Source: Parabacteroides sp. AD58 (lineage in GTDB: Bacteria; Bacteroidota; Bacteroidia; Bacteroidales; Tannerellaceae). Taken from it: a stretch of DNA of 64,000 nucleotides. A model generated the notes under the pieces. It was not told the origin of the DNA. It saw only the letters and a list, made by a program, of their open reading frames with translations, and made no database searches. The position numbers were made by a program, and so were the translations under genes. This document shows, piece after piece, positions 8,393 through 18,227 of this stretch. Location: positions 434,001-498,000 of the forward strand of contig NZ_CP146284.1 of the NCBI RefSeq assembly GCF_023744375.2. Direction: 5' to 3'. Position 1 is the first letter of the stretch; the number at the start of each line of letters is the position of its first letter.

Positions 8393-9552
8393 TCGATAAG
8401 GAAGCCTTATTAAACGAATGGGATTTCTCTACCGTGCCTTCTCCGTGCTATGTGTTGCACGAAGGCATGTTGGCTGCCAATATGGAAGTGATCGATAAGG
8501 TACGCCGGGCTACACAGGCTGAGATTATCGTTGCCTTAAAGGCCAATGCCATGTGGAGTATTTTCCCTGAGTTGAAGAAACATTCAGACGGAGCCACTGC
8601 CAGTTCGCTGGCGGAGGCTCGTTTGGTATATGAAGAGTATGGCGAAAAGACGCATACGTATGCGCCTGTCTATGCGCCTGAAGAGATTGATGAAATCTTG
8701 CGCTACAGCAGTCATATCACCTTTAACTCGCTGACGCAGTATGCCCAGTTTGCCGACAAGGCGCATGCCGCAGGGGTTTCTTGTGGATTACGTGTGAATC
8801 CGGAATATTCGACTGTCGAGACCGATTTATACAATCCTTGTGATCGGGGTTCCCGTTTAGGTATTTTGGCAGAAGAGCTGACGGCTTTGCCCGAAGGTAT
8901 TGATGGCCTGCATTTCCACGCTCTTTGTGAGTCTCGTCCGGACGATTTGCGGAATACACTGGCAGCCGTAGAAGAACGCTTCGGCAAGTTTTTCCCGCAG
9001 ATTAAATGGCTGAATATGGGCGGCGGTCATCTGATGACGCATAAGGACTATGATGAAGACGAACTGATACGCATTCTTAATGAGTTTCAGGCACGCTATC
9101 CGCATCTGCGCCTGATCTTAGAGCCGGGCAGTGCCTTTACCTGGGATACGGGTTGTCTGGTCGCTACGGTAGAAGACAAGGTGTGTCACGGAGGTGTGAA
9201 TACCCTGATGCTGAATGTATCGTTTGCCTGTCATATGCCGGACTGTCTGGAGATGCCGTACAAACCGGTGATTTTGGGTACGCATGAGCCGGAAGCCGGA
9301 GAGAAACGCTGGCGAATGGGCGGCAACAGCTGTCTGGCTGGTGATTACTATGGCGACTGGGCTTTCGATGGTGGGCGAGAACCGGAAGTAGGAGAGAAGA
9401 TTGTTTTCCGCGATATGATCCATTACACAATGGTCAAGACGACGATGTTTAATGGCGTAACGCATCCTTCCATCGGTATCTGGAATCCGCAGACGGGTTT
9501 CCGTTTAGTCCGCCAGTTTGGTTATGAAGACTACAAGAACCGGATGTCGTAG
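8389..9552 (+). CDS. nspC: Carboxynorspermidine decarboxylase
   Basis: 387 residues with an alanine-racemase-fold PLP domain. The PLP lysine lies in VALKANAMW (K at about 50). GGGHLMT and EPGSAFTWDTG bind the cofactor phosphate, and CLAGDYYGDW (catalytic Cys/Asp region) precedes the C-terminal beta domain. The full set matches NspC, which decarboxylates carboxynorspermidine and carboxyspermidine to norspermidine or spermidine. Translation is coupled to the dehydrogenase by a 4-base overlap. In Bacteroides this pair is the route to spermidine, replacing SpeD/SpeE. A hairpin terminator follows. Confidence 0.95.
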   Translation: MIDKEALLNEWDFSTVPSPCYVLHEGMLAANMEVIDKVRRATQAEIIVALKANAMWSIFPELKKHSDGATASSLAEARLVYEEYGEKTHTYAPVYAPEEIDEILRYSSHITFNSLTQYAQFADKAHAAGVSCGLRVNPEYSTVETDLYNPCDRGSRLGILAEELTALPEGIDGLHFHALCESRPDDLRNTLAAVEERFGKFFPQIKWLNMGGGHLMTHKDYDEDELIRILNEFQARYPHLRLILEPGSAFTWDTGCLVATVEDKVCHGGVNTLMLNVSFACHMPDCLEMPYKPVILGTHEPEAGEKRWRMGGNSCLAGDYYGDWAFDGGREPEVGEKIVFRDMIHYTMVKTTMFNGVTHPSIGIWNPQTGFRLVRQFGYEDYKNRMS

Positions 9553-9578
9553 TATTTTTAGGATATCCTATTATAAGG

Positions 9579-9618
9579 AAGGGCATAGTTTTCGTCAGGA
9601 AACTATGCCCTTTATCGT
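9579..9618. terminator. Terminator after nspC
   Basis: Inverted repeat AAGGGCATAGTTTTC (9579-9593), loop GTCA, GGAAACTATGCCCTT (9598-9612), then T-rich sequence. It lies between convergent nspC and engB. Confidence 0.8.
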
Positions 9619-9623
9619 TTGCA

Positions 9624-10244
9624 TTAATTCATCGCCAGTTGTTCATCCCGCAGCTGTTGGTTGATCGACTGGATATAGTCGAGAATCTCTTCCCGTCCAT
9701 CTTTAGTTTCAGACGACGATAATAGGATAGGAGGAAGTTCTTCCCAGGTTTCCAGCAATTTCTCTTTGTATTTATTCAGGTTATCCGTCAGTCTGCCCCG
9801 GCTGATTTTATCGATCTTCGTGAAGATGATGGCAAACGGAACTTCATTTTCGCCCAGCCATTCCATAAACTCCAGGTCTATTTTCTGAGGTTCGTGGCGG
9901 CAGTCCAGCAGAACGAACAGGCAGGTCAGCTGTGGCCGTTGCAAGACATAGCTTTCGATGATGCGGCGGATGTTTTCACGTCCTTCTTTTCCCCGCTGGG
10001 CAAATCCGTATCCAGGAAGGTCAACCAGAAACCATTCCTTATTGATGAGGAAATGATTGATCAAAAGCGTCTTTCCCGGCTTTTGGGAAGTCATGGCCAA
10101 GCCTTTCCGGGCTGTCAGCATATTGATGAGGGATGATTTCCCCACGTTGCTTCGTCCGATAAATGCATATTCCGGCCGTATTCCTTCCGGGCATTTCTTA
10201 ACGTCGGTGTTACTGATAACAAATTCTGCGCTTTTTATTTCCAT
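9624..10244 (-). CDS. engB: Ribosome biogenesis GTPase YsxC/EngB
   Basis: 206 residues, one TRAFAC-class GTPase domain. G1 is [12 protein letters not shown] (about 31-42), G2 is in KPGKT, G3 is DLPGYGFA, G4 is TKID and G5 is SSSETKDG. Length and motif order match EngB, which acts in assembly of the large ribosomal subunit and is usually essential. It is the last gene of a three-gene minus-strand run and starts 8 bases after the symporter stop. Confidence 0.95.
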   Translation of the reverse strand: MEIKSAEFVISNTDVKKCPEGIRPEYAFIGRSNVGKSSLINMLTARKGLAMTSQKPGKTLLINHFLINKEWFLVDLPGYGFAQRGKEGRENIRRIIESYVLQRPQLTCLFVLLDCRHEPQKIDLEFMEWLGENEVPFAIIFTKIDKISRGRLTDNLNKYKEKLLETWEELPPILLSSSETKDGREEILDYIQSINQQLRDEQLAMN

Positions 10245-10252
10245 GTTCTATT

Positions 10253-11704
10253 TTATTTCGTTTGATGTTTAATTGATAACAGCCAAAGTCCCATAAAGGT
10301 TATAAGACCGTTCAGCATGAGCATCTCGTATCCGAATGTGTATCCGATGTATTTCTCTACCAGATAGCTGGTGGAAAAGCAGATTAACGGAGAGGCGATG
10401 CAAATATACGGAACAAATTTGTCTCTTGGATGCTTTTGGGTGAAAAGTCCGAAAACAAACAGGCCTAACAACGGGCCGTAAGTATATGAGGCGATCATGT
10501 AAATGGCATCAATGATACTGCGGTTGTTCACTTCCTTGATGATGATAATGATAAGGGCAAACAGGACGGAAATGAGCAGATGTACTTTCAATCGGGTCTT
10601 CTTCGCTTGTTTGGGCGCCTGATGGGCTACTCCTAAAATATCAATACAGAAAGAAGTCGTCAGGGCTGTCAGAGCCGAGTCGGCACTGCTGAAGGCTGCC
10701 GCGATAATACCGATGGTAAAAAAGATCAGGATGCTGTTTCCCAAGATACCTGATGTACAGAACATGGGCAAAATATCGTCACTCATGGCGGGTAAGGCGA
10801 TCTGTTCCTTCCCGGCTAAGATGAGCAATAAGACGCCTAAGGAAAGGAAAAGGAAATTGACCGGCGTGAAGGCGAATCCGTATGTGTACATATTCTTCTG
10901 GGCATCTTTCAGGCTTTTACAGGAAAGATTCTTCTGCATCATATCCTGGTCGAGACCGGTCATCACAATGGTAATGAAGATTCCACTGAAGAACTGCTTG
11001 GCAAAATGCTGGGTGCTGTGCCAGTCGGAGAACTCGAAGATACGGAAATGCGGGTCATGACCAATCGCTTCTACCATGCCACTCATGTCAAGGCCTAATT
11101 TATCTTTGACTTGCCAGATAATGACAATCAGCATAGCCACCAGACAGATGGCCTGAATCGTATCGGTCCAGATAATGGTCTTGATACCGCTTCGGAACGT
11201 GTATAGCCACACCAGAAAGATACTGATGACAACCGTCACACCGAAGGGAATATTCCAGGTACTGAAAACGTAATGTTGCAAGATCAGTACGACTAGATAA
11301 AGCCGGGCCGCCGCTCCTACAATCTTGGAGAGCAGGAAAAAGGAAGCTCCCGTCTTGTAACTGTATCGTCCGATCCGTTCTTCCAGGTAGGAATAGATAG
11401 ACGTCAGCTGCAGCTTATAATATAATGGTAAGAGAACTTGTGCGATGAGGATGTAGCCGACAAAGAATCCTAACACGGTCTGCATATAAGTCATGTCGAT
11501 CCCGCGTACCATGCCAGGAACGGAGACGAAAGTCACACCCGAAAGTGATGTTCCTACCATGCCGATGGAAACGATGTACCAGGGCGACTTTCGGTTTCCT
11601 AGGAAAAAGGCTTCGTTACTGCTGTTTCGCCCGGTCAGCCAGGCGATGAACAGCAGAAGTCCGAAGTAAAGGGCAATAATCAGAAGTATCAGGTAACTGT
11701 TCAT
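10253..11704 (-). CDS. Sodium:solute symporter (SSS family)
   Basis: 483 residues from ATG 11704; an in-frame TTG at 11710 overlaps the upstream stop and is less likely. About 12-13 membrane helices run from LILLIIALYFGLLLFIAW to the C-terminus. The SSS signature region (GMVGTSLSGVTFVSVPGMVRG) and the Na+-site helices (AAAFSSADSALTALTTSF) are present. Members couple Na+ entry to uptake of sugars, vitamins or amino acids; the substrate here cannot be told. It starts 2 bases after the stop of the SpoIID-domain gene. Confidence 0.88.
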   Translation of the reverse strand: MNSYLILLIIALYFGLLLFIAWLTGRNSSNEAFFLGNRKSPWYIVSIGMVGTSLSGVTFVSVPGMVRGIDMTYMQTVLGFFVGYILIAQVLLPLYYKLQLTSIYSYLEERIGRYSYKTGASFFLLSKIVGAAARLYLVVLILQHYVFSTWNIPFGVTVVISIFLVWLYTFRSGIKTIIWTDTIQAICLVAMLIVIIWQVKDKLGLDMSGMVEAIGHDPHFRIFEFSDWHSTQHFAKQFFSGIFITIVMTGLDQDMMQKNLSCKSLKDAQKNMYTYGFAFTPVNFLFLSLGVLLLILAGKEQIALPAMSDDILPMFCTSGILGNSILIFFTIGIIAAAFSSADSALTALTTSFCIDILGVAHQAPKQAKKTRLKVHLLISVLFALIIIIIKEVNNRSIIDAIYMIASYTYGPLLGLFVFGLFTQKHPRDKFVPYICIASPLICFSTSYLVEKYIGYTFGYEMLMLNGLITFMGLWLLSIKHQTK

Positions 11705-11706
11705 TG

Positions 11707-13017
11707 TCAATAGCGTTTGTCCAGATTGGATCCAGGAAAGTAATGTGCCAGTATTTGCTGGTAATTATATCCTTGTGTACTCATGACAGCCGCACCGATC
11801 TGACAGAGACCGACTCCGTGTCCCCAGCCGGCACCTTTCAGGACGAAGCGGGTCGGAACTTTCGGATCTTCCCCAAAAATCCGGTCTACGACGAAGGCCG
11901 AACTGTACAGATGAGATTCTGATAAGACCCGGCGTATTTCCAGCTCTTTCCCGATGATGTAGGAACGCTCTGAGCCGACAATCTTCAGTTCCTCGATTCG
12001 ACCGGACTTTCCGCGTTTCTGGGGAAGCAAGTCGATGATCTTTCCGAAAGGAATACCGCTTTTCCGGTAAACCAGTTCGCTGAGTTCCTCCTGCGAATAA
12101 CTGACTTCCCAGCGGTAGAACTGGGTAGACTGATCATATTTATTGAGAATTATTGAGAGCAGATGCGTATCGCTTGTCTGACAAAAGGCAGGCGGGTAAG
12201 AACGGATCCATTTCTCGGCCTCTGCTTCTTGGGTTAAGTCCGGAACAGGTTTCGTATCGGGGCGATCAGCCACACTCGACAAGTAAGGATGATGAACCGG
12301 TTCCCAGCAATGTTCAAACTCTTCGGTAACGCCACCGCAGCATTTCGAGAAGCGGGTGTCGCAGATTTCTCCTTCGTAAGTAAGTACTTCTCCTCTCGTC
12401 GCTTTGATGATGGCTTGAATATATGGATTTTGGGCAGCCCGAGTCAAACCCTGGTAACGCTGGCAATGATCGTCGGCACAGACATCAAACAAGGTGTGGT
12501 CTTCGCGGTCGTACCAGCGGATCAGTTTCTCATTGTCCCGAAAACAACTCTGCGGATGTTCCGTCTGTTTACGCTTCTTTTCGATCTGTGCCAATACCCA
12601 GCTTCGGGAAATAACGGCATGAGCCTTCAGAAATTCTCTTGGAGAACGGGCATTCATCTCAGAAGCGATTACGCACGTCAGATATTGTTCAAGGTCTATA
12701 TGGTTGATTGCTACCAGACCTTCTTTCGAGGGAGTAATTTCGAGTGCTCCCTGGAAGCGCTGGTCTTCCTGCTGTTGCCAGTGAAAATCTACGCCGATGG
12801 TTACGGCCTGTAAGTCGAATGTCGCATTAGGTGAAGTAGGCTCGAAGAAAAGCTGGTTATACATTTTCCCGTTGAAGACGATTCTCCCGTCAATAAGTAT
12901 CGCCCGTTGTTCGCCTCTCAGAAAAGCTCCGTTTTCTACCATGACGTATTCCTGATTGAAGGTAAACGTAATGGCTTTGCGGGTCAGAATGCCCACATAA
13001 ATAGTTGGTGCTCGCAT
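11707..13017 (-). CDS. SpoIID/LytB domain protein
   Basis: 436 residues from ATG 13017 (MRAPTIYVGIL); 23 in-frame residues upstream look non-coding. A SpoIID domain spans the central part: DLEQYLTCVIASEMNARSPREFLKAHAVISRSWVL, then DTRFSKCCGGVTEEFEHCW, and near the C-terminus GAGWGHGVGLCQIGAAVM. The Glu in ASEM is the catalytic position in SpoIID lytic transglycosylases, which act on denuded glycan strands. No signal peptide is visible. In non-sporulating Bacteroidetes the role is not defined, but a peptidoglycan-related function is likely. It heads the run with the symporter and engB. Confidence 0.85.
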   Translation of the reverse strand: MRAPTIYVGILTRKAITFTFNQEYVMVENGAFLRGEQRAILIDGRIVFNGKMYNQLFFEPTSPNATFDLQAVTIGVDFHWQQQEDQRFQGALEITPSKEGLVAINHIDLEQYLTCVIASEMNARSPREFLKAHAVISRSWVLAQIEKKRKQTEHPQSCFRDNEKLIRWYDREDHTLFDVCADDHCQRYQGLTRAAQNPYIQAIIKATRGEVLTYEGEICDTRFSKCCGGVTEEFEHCWEPVHHPYLSSVADRPDTKPVPDLTQEAEAEKWIRSYPPAFCQTSDTHLLSIILNKYDQSTQFYRWEVSYSQEELSELVYRKSGIPFGKIIDLLPQKRGKSGRIEELKIVGSERSYIIGKELEIRRVLSESHLYSSAFVVDRIFGEDPKVPTRFVLKGAGWGHGVGLCQIGAAVMSTQGYNYQQILAHYFPGSNLDKRY

Positions 13018-13122
13018 GATTTGTATGTTATTCCTTTCTTTTATTGATGTTTGCTTACCCTCGGCAGAGGAAGAAAAACATTCCATTCATGCCGAGGGCG
13101 ATTGTTCCTTCAGACGAAGGGC

Positions 13123-15126
13123 TTATGAATTGGTCTCTTTCTTAGCCCGCAATGAACTGTAGGTCAGATAAGCCATCAAGGCCAGATACATGACGATGGC
13201 CAGGACTTCGGCTCCCTTGCTTCCGGCCCAATCGGCTTGATATAAATCGACTCCAGCAAAACGGAGGGCGGCACTGACAACGCCCATCAGAGCGCCACCG
13301 GCAATGAATCCGGATGAAAGCAGTGTTCCTTTTTCCAGACGGGCATTGTTCAATGCCTGGTCTTTGCTCCGGCTTCCTACATACCAGCTGATGGCACCGC
13401 CTATCAATAACGGTGTATTCAGTTCCAACGGGATGAACATACCCAAGGCAAATGCCAATGCCGGAATACCTAAGAAGTTGAGGATAATGGCCAATACAGC
13501 ACCGATGCCGTAAAGTACCCATGGTGCTCCGGCTCCGCTCATCAGCGGTTCAATTACAGCTGCCATGGCATTGGCTTGCGGAGCAGCCAGCTGTCCGCTC
13601 GTAAATCCGTAAGTCTGGTTCAGGATCAGGATCACGCCGCCCACAGTAGCTGCCGAAACCAGCGTGCCTAAGAATTTCCAGGTTTCCTGTTTCGCCGGTG
13701 TCGTGCCTAACCAATATCCGATCTTCAGGTCGGTGATGAAACCTCCGGCCATAGACAGAGCCGTACACACAACACCTCCGATGATCAGGGCTGAAACCAT
13801 GCCGGCTGTTCCTTTCAATCCGCAAGCTACCAAGATGATGGAAGCTAAGATCAGCGTCATCAACGTCATTCCGGATACCGGGTTTGTACCGACAATCGCA
13901 ATGGCATTGGCGGCTACCGTAGTAAACAGAAAGGCGATGACGGCAACCAGCAGGAGTCCGATGAAGGCATAGAACGGATTATGCAGCAAACCGAACTGGA
14001 AGAAGAAGGCTGTTACGAACAACGTCAGGACAACACCCACCGAAATGATCTTCATCGGAATATCCCGTTGGGTGCGGGGCACACGTTGCATATTGGCTTC
14101 TCCCTTATTGTTCATTTCCTTGACAGCCAGTCCTACGGCTCCTTTGATGATTCCCCACGATTTGATGATACCAATTACACCGGCAGTGGCAATACCGCCG
14201 ATACCGATATGGCGGGCATAGGTCGTAAAGATTTCTTCGGCACTCATGCTTCCTACCGTAGCCGTGATGGCGTCATTTCCGAAAGTCAGCACATCTGTAC
14301 TGAAGACTGCCGACATCACCGGGATGATGATAAGCCAAACCAGGAAAGAACCGGCACATATAATTAAGGAATATTTGAGTCCGATGATATAACCCAATCC
14401 CAATACGGCTGCACCGGTATTGACTTTCATGACGAGCTTGACCTTTTCGGCCAATGTCTCTCCCGCACTGACAATGGTAGTGCTGACGGTTTCACTCCAT
14501 CCGCCGAATGTCGCCACGATGAAGTCGTATAAACCACCAATCAATCCGGCAAAGATCAACGGCTTTGCCTGGTTTCCGCCTTTTTCACCCGAAACCAATA
14601 CCTGCGTTGTAGCTGTTGCTTCCGGGAAAGGATATTTTCCGTGCATGGTCGAAACGAAATACTTGCGGAACGGGATCAGCAACAGGATTCCTAAGATGCC
14701 GCCAAGCAACGAACTCATGAATACTTCGAAGAAGTTGACGGTAATTTCCGGATATTTATCTTGAAGGATATACAAAGCAGGAAGGGTAAAGATGGCTCCT
14801 GCCACGATGACACCGCTGCTGGCACCGATTGACTGGATGATGACATTCTCGCCCAAAGCATTCTTCCGTTTGAATCCGCTGGAAAGCCCGACGGCAATGA
14901 TGGCAATCGGAATGGCCGCTTCGAATACCTGTCCGACTTTCAATCCTAAAAAGGCTGCGGCAGCGCTGAACACAACTGCCATGACCAAACCCCAGCAGAC
15001 AGACCACGGTGTTACTTCCCGGTAGGTTTTGTCGGGATGCATAATAGGGCGATATTCTTCCCCTTCTTTTAACTCGCGGTAAGCGTTTTCGGGCAAACCG
15101 CTCATTTGTTCTTTCTTTTCTTCCAT
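13123..15126 (-). CDS. OPT family oligopeptide transporter
   Basis: About 667 residues from ATG 15126 (MEEKKEQMSGLPENAYRELK); further in-frame ATGs at 15159 and 15180 are less convincing. About 15 membrane helices alternate with short loops. The OPT pattern is present: TPWSVCWGLVMAVVFSAAAAFLGLKVGQVFEAAIPIAI at the N-terminus, a GASSGVIVAGAIF helix, then PFRKYFVSTMHGKYPFPEATATTQVL. Bacterial OPT members import small peptides by proton coupling; the exact substrate is unknown. It appears to be a single-gene unit. Confidence 0.92.
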   Translation of the reverse strand: MEEKKEQMSGLPENAYRELKEGEEYRPIMHPDKTYREVTPWSVCWGLVMAVVFSAAAAFLGLKVGQVFEAAIPIAIIAVGLSSGFKRKNALGENVIIQSIGASSGVIVAGAIFTLPALYILQDKYPEITVNFFEVFMSSLLGGILGILLLIPFRKYFVSTMHGKYPFPEATATTQVLVSGEKGGNQAKPLIFAGLIGGLYDFIVATFGGWSETVSTTIVSAGETLAEKVKLVMKVNTGAAVLGLGYIIGLKYSLIICAGSFLVWLIIIPVMSAVFSTDVLTFGNDAITATVGSMSAEEIFTTYARHIGIGGIATAGVIGIIKSWGIIKGAVGLAVKEMNNKGEANMQRVPRTQRDIPMKIISVGVVLTLFVTAFFFQFGLLHNPFYAFIGLLLVAVIAFLFTTVAANAIAIVGTNPVSGMTLMTLILASIILVACGLKGTAGMVSALIIGGVVCTALSMAGGFITDLKIGYWLGTTPAKQETWKFLGTLVSAATVGGVILILNQTYGFTSGQLAAPQANAMAAVIEPLMSGAGAPWVLYGIGAVLAIILNFLGIPALAFALGMFIPLELNTPLLIGGAISWYVGSRSKDQALNNARLEKGTLLSSGFIAGGALMGVVSAALRFAGVDLYQADWAGSKGAEVLAIVMYLALMAYLTYSSLRAKKETNS

Positions 15127-15317
15127 TTTATCCTGTTTTTTTACGATTAATCGTTGCATTTTGATTTTCAACAGATACAAAAATAGATTTTATTTTTCAA
15201 ATGACAAATTTAACAGGGTAGTTTATCCGGCAGACTGGCTGAAGCATAATCGGCTTAAAAAACTTATAATCTCTATAATGAAAGCAGCTCACAGACGCCG
15301 GAACTTAAAATTTTTAC

Positions 15318-15325
15318 TACATTTG
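15318..15325 (+). promoter_or_regulatory. Bacteroidetes -7 element, distal promoter candidate of the TPR gene
   Basis: TACATTTG on the plus strand, 146 bases before the TPR gene. It is one of two TAnnTTTG matches in the 290-base gap. Confidence 0.4.
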
Positions 15326-15435
15326 TTGCCTGAAAACCTCTGGTTTTTTTAGTTTCCCAGTTTTTTGGTTTTAAGTTTGCTGATCTTAGAAGGATGTGAA
15401 CCCCTGACTCAAAAACGAAAGAACGTAATACATAA

Positions 15436-15443
15436 TAGATTTG
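15436..15443 (+). promoter_or_regulatory. Bacteroidetes -7 element, proximal promoter candidate of the TPR gene
   Basis: TAGATTTG followed by C, 27 bases upstream of the TPR gene start. The spacing suits a normal short leader. Confidence 0.55.
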
Positions 15444-15470
15444 CAGACATCATACATTTAGATTTTACGA

Positions 15471-17597
15471 ATGAAGAAGTTGATTTTTTGTCTTGTGTTT
15501 CAACTGTGTTCGCTTTCAATATGGGCACAAATCAATACGGACCGGGTGTTAGCCATCGGACGGAATGCCTTGTATTTCGAAGATTATGTGCTCTCAATCC
15601 AATATTTCAATCAGGTGATCCGTTCCAAACCTTGGCTGGCTGAGCCTTATTTCTACCGGGCTGTGGCAAAAATCAGTCTGGATGATTTTCAGGGTGCGGA
15701 AGATGATTGTACGGCTTGCCTCGAACGAAACCCTTTCCTGGCACAGGCTTATTATGCCCGAGGCATTGCGCGGCAGAGTATGGATAATTTTGACGGCGCC
15801 ATTGCCGACTATGAAAAGGGTTTGGAATTTAAGCGGGATGACCGGCAGATGATGGTCAATGAAGCGGTCGCTTATATCCAGAAGAAAGATTATGACGGAG
15901 CGGAAAAGATGTTCGAAAGACTGATGACGGCTCATCCGCGTTATCCGATGGCTTATCTTTCCCGTGGTGCCATGTACATCGAAAAAGGAGATACCACCAA
16001 GGCACTTGCCGATTACGACAAGGCCATCGAACTGGATCCGTATTATCCGCCGGCTTATGGCAACCGCGCCATCCTGTATTATCAGTTACAAGACTTCAAC
16101 AAGGCGCTGGCCGATTTGAATGAAGCCATTCATCTTGACCCGAGAGAAAGTGGTTATTACATCAATCGGGGTCTGGTTTGCTATCAGATGAATAACCTGA
16201 AAGGCGCAATGGCCGATTATGATCAGGTGATCAATATGGATCATGATAACCTGATTGCCCGATTCAACCGCGGACTGTTGCGTTTCCAGGTGGGCGACAA
16301 CAACCGGGCGATTGAAGACTTTGATGTGGTACTGCAGCTGGAACCAGACAACTATATGGCTTATTATAACCGGGCTTTGCTGCGGTATGAGACTGGCGAT
16401 TATAGGGGTTCAGTAGCCGACTTCAATGTGGTGCTGGCCGAATATCCGGATTTCCTGCCGGGTTATTACAGCCGGGCGGAAGCCAAGAAAAAGATGAACG
16501 ACCTGGCGGGTGCCGACCGGGATGTCTGGACGGCTTATAAAAAGGAAGAGCAGATGAAGAAAGACCGGGCTGCCGGTAAGACGACGGCTTCGACAGCTTC
16601 GGGAACCACGACGGCCAGCTCTTCTGGAAGTGGAAATGCAACTGATAACAATACCCGTGAACAGTCGGATAAGAACATCGACAAGTTCAACCGTCTGGTG
16701 GTATATGACAAGGAAGAAGAACGCCGGAATAAGTTCAACAGCGATGTGCGTGGCCGTGTTCAGGATCGGAATGTTCGTGTAGACCTCGAACCGCAGTTTG
16801 TATTGACATTCTACGAAAAACCGGATCCGGTGAAGAAGCAGTTGTATTACAGTAAGCTGATCGACGATTTCAACCAGAAGATGGTATTGAAGATGAAGCT
16901 GCTGATCACCAATGAAGAAGCGGCTCTGACGGAAGACCAGATTGCTGCCCATTTTGCTTCGATTGATGATTATTCGGCCCAGATCGCCAAGAATCCTTCA
17001 GACGTGAATTCTTATCTCGGACGTGCCATCGATTATATGCTGGTACAAGACTTTGCATCGGCCATCAAAGATTATGATAAGGTAATCGAGCTGGATCCGA
17101 ATTCGATGATTGCATTCTTCAACCGGGCAGTTGTCCGTTACAAGCAAATGCAATACCAGGATTCGAATGAAGAGGCCGAGATTATGGATATCCGTTCGGA
17201 TATGACGATGAACTTCAATATCGGCGGAAAACAAATAGTACATTCGGCTGTAACTCCTTCGAAAGACGATTTGAATGCGATCAAGGAAGAACGACGGGCT
17301 TACCAGCATGAGCAGATAACGCGAGATTATGATATGGCCATCAAAATCTATCCTGATTTTGTCTATGCTTATTTCAACCGGGCAAACTTGCGCTGTGCTT
17401 TGCGCGATTACCGGGCAGCTATCGAGGATTATTCGGAAGCCATCCGCCGCGATCCGGAATTTGCCGAAGCCTATTTCAACCGGGGCTTGGCAAGGCTCTC
17501 ACAAGGAAGTACGAGTCAGGGCATTGCCGATTTGAGTAAAGCCGGAGAATTGGGTATCATCAATGCGTATAGCATCATTAAACGGATGATGGAATAA
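15471..17597 (+). CDS. Exported tetratricopeptide-repeat protein
   Basis: 708 residues. A signal peptide (KKLIFCLVFQLCSLSIWAQ, cleaved after about 20) is followed by an almost continuous series of TPR units up to about 350 (recurring AYYNRALLRYETGDYRGSVA-type helices). A low-complexity Ser/Thr/Gly linker lies at about 370-395, then a variable region, and two or three more TPRs follow at about 500-690. TPRs are protein-protein scaffolds; partners are unknown. Large periplasmic TPR proteins of this kind are common in Bacteroidetes and sometimes tied to gliding or secretion, but nothing nearby supports a specific pathway. It appears to be a single-gene unit. Confidence 0.88.
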   Translation: MKKLIFCLVFQLCSLSIWAQINTDRVLAIGRNALYFEDYVLSIQYFNQVIRSKPWLAEPYFYRAVAKISLDDFQGAEDDCTACLERNPFLAQAYYARGIARQSMDNFDGAIADYEKGLEFKRDDRQMMVNEAVAYIQKKDYDGAEKMFERLMTAHPRYPMAYLSRGAMYIEKGDTTKALADYDKAIELDPYYPPAYGNRAILYYQLQDFNKALADLNEAIHLDPRESGYYINRGLVCYQMNNLKGAMADYDQVINMDHDNLIARFNRGLLRFQVGDNNRAIEDFDVVLQLEPDNYMAYYNRALLRYETGDYRGSVADFNVVLAEYPDFLPGYYSRAEAKKKMNDLAGADRDVWTAYKKEEQMKKDRAAGKTTASTASGTTTASSSGSGNATDNNTREQSDKNIDKFNRLVVYDKEEERRNKFNSDVRGRVQDRNVRVDLEPQFVLTFYEKPDPVKKQLYYSKLIDDFNQKMVLKMKLLITNEEAALTEDQIAAHFASIDDYSAQIAKNPSDVNSYLGRAIDYMLVQDFASAIKDYDKVIELDPNSMIAFFNRAVVRYKQMQYQDSNEEAEIMDIRSDMTMNFNIGGKQIVHSAVTPSKDDLNAIKEERRAYQHEQITRDYDMAIKIYPDFVYAYFNRANLRCALRDYRAAIEDYSEAIRRDPEFAEAYFNRGLARLSQGSTSQGIADLSKAGELGIINAYSIIKRMME

Positions 17598-18227
17598 ACG
17601 GCGGGCTGAAACCGTCAGAAAGTCATTTTGTCAAATTGTCAAATGAATGTACCTGATTTTTCGTCTGTACGGACCAAAGTTCAGGTACATTTCTTTTTAT
17701 GCGATTCTGGCGGAGTTCAGCATTGACGAAAAGAAAGTGAAACGGGCCGATTGGCTACTAAAAGATAAAGGCCGCCGGCATGTCAGGCAGCAATTCCAGA
17801 AAGTAGTCAGGAATGAGTCCGATCAGCAAGCATTTTGTTCATTGGAAACAGGTCTTGTTTTGTGACAAAAAAGATAATAAAAACGGCCGAAATAAGTCCT
17901 GAAACCGGGTTTGAAGGCTTCTCAAGGCAAAATATACGAGGTTTTTGGACAAAATATACCGGGAATGAATGAAAAGCCGGCGTGTTTTGAGTAAAACATA
18001 ACGACATTTTTCGGAAAAGATAGGCATGAAATGGCCGAAAAATAGGGGAAAAATACCCTTTTGGGGCACAAAAAATGGTGTTTGAAGTCGGCAAAGAGGC
18101 ATTTTTCGTTCGTTTCTTTGAAAAGGCGTGTTAGCAAAAACAGCAGAAAGAAGTCTTTCCGGCGGAATAACCGGAAGAAAGACTACAAATAGATATATGT
18201 TTAATTTATAAAAGAGTGGAGTATTGT
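17598..18227. other. 630-base intergenic region with possible decayed coding remnant
   Basis: No gene is supported. It starts with a GTCA/TTGTCAAAT motif cluster (17620-17643). A 72-codon frame at 17647-17865 contains a segment (KFRYISFYAILAEFSIDEKK) resembling a shorter stretch in the gap at 43916-44593. The rest (17870-18130) is low-complexity and purine-rich, with iterated GGCAAAATATAC / GGACAAAATATAC. A short hairpin-like AGTCTTTCCGGC...GCCGGAAGAAAGACT-type inverted repeat lies at about 18152-18184, just before the barrel gene. Confidence 0.5.

Noticed and set aside
11704..11710. TTG start of the symporter at 11710
   Set aside because: Overlaps the upstream stop; ATG 11704 gives the expected N-terminus.
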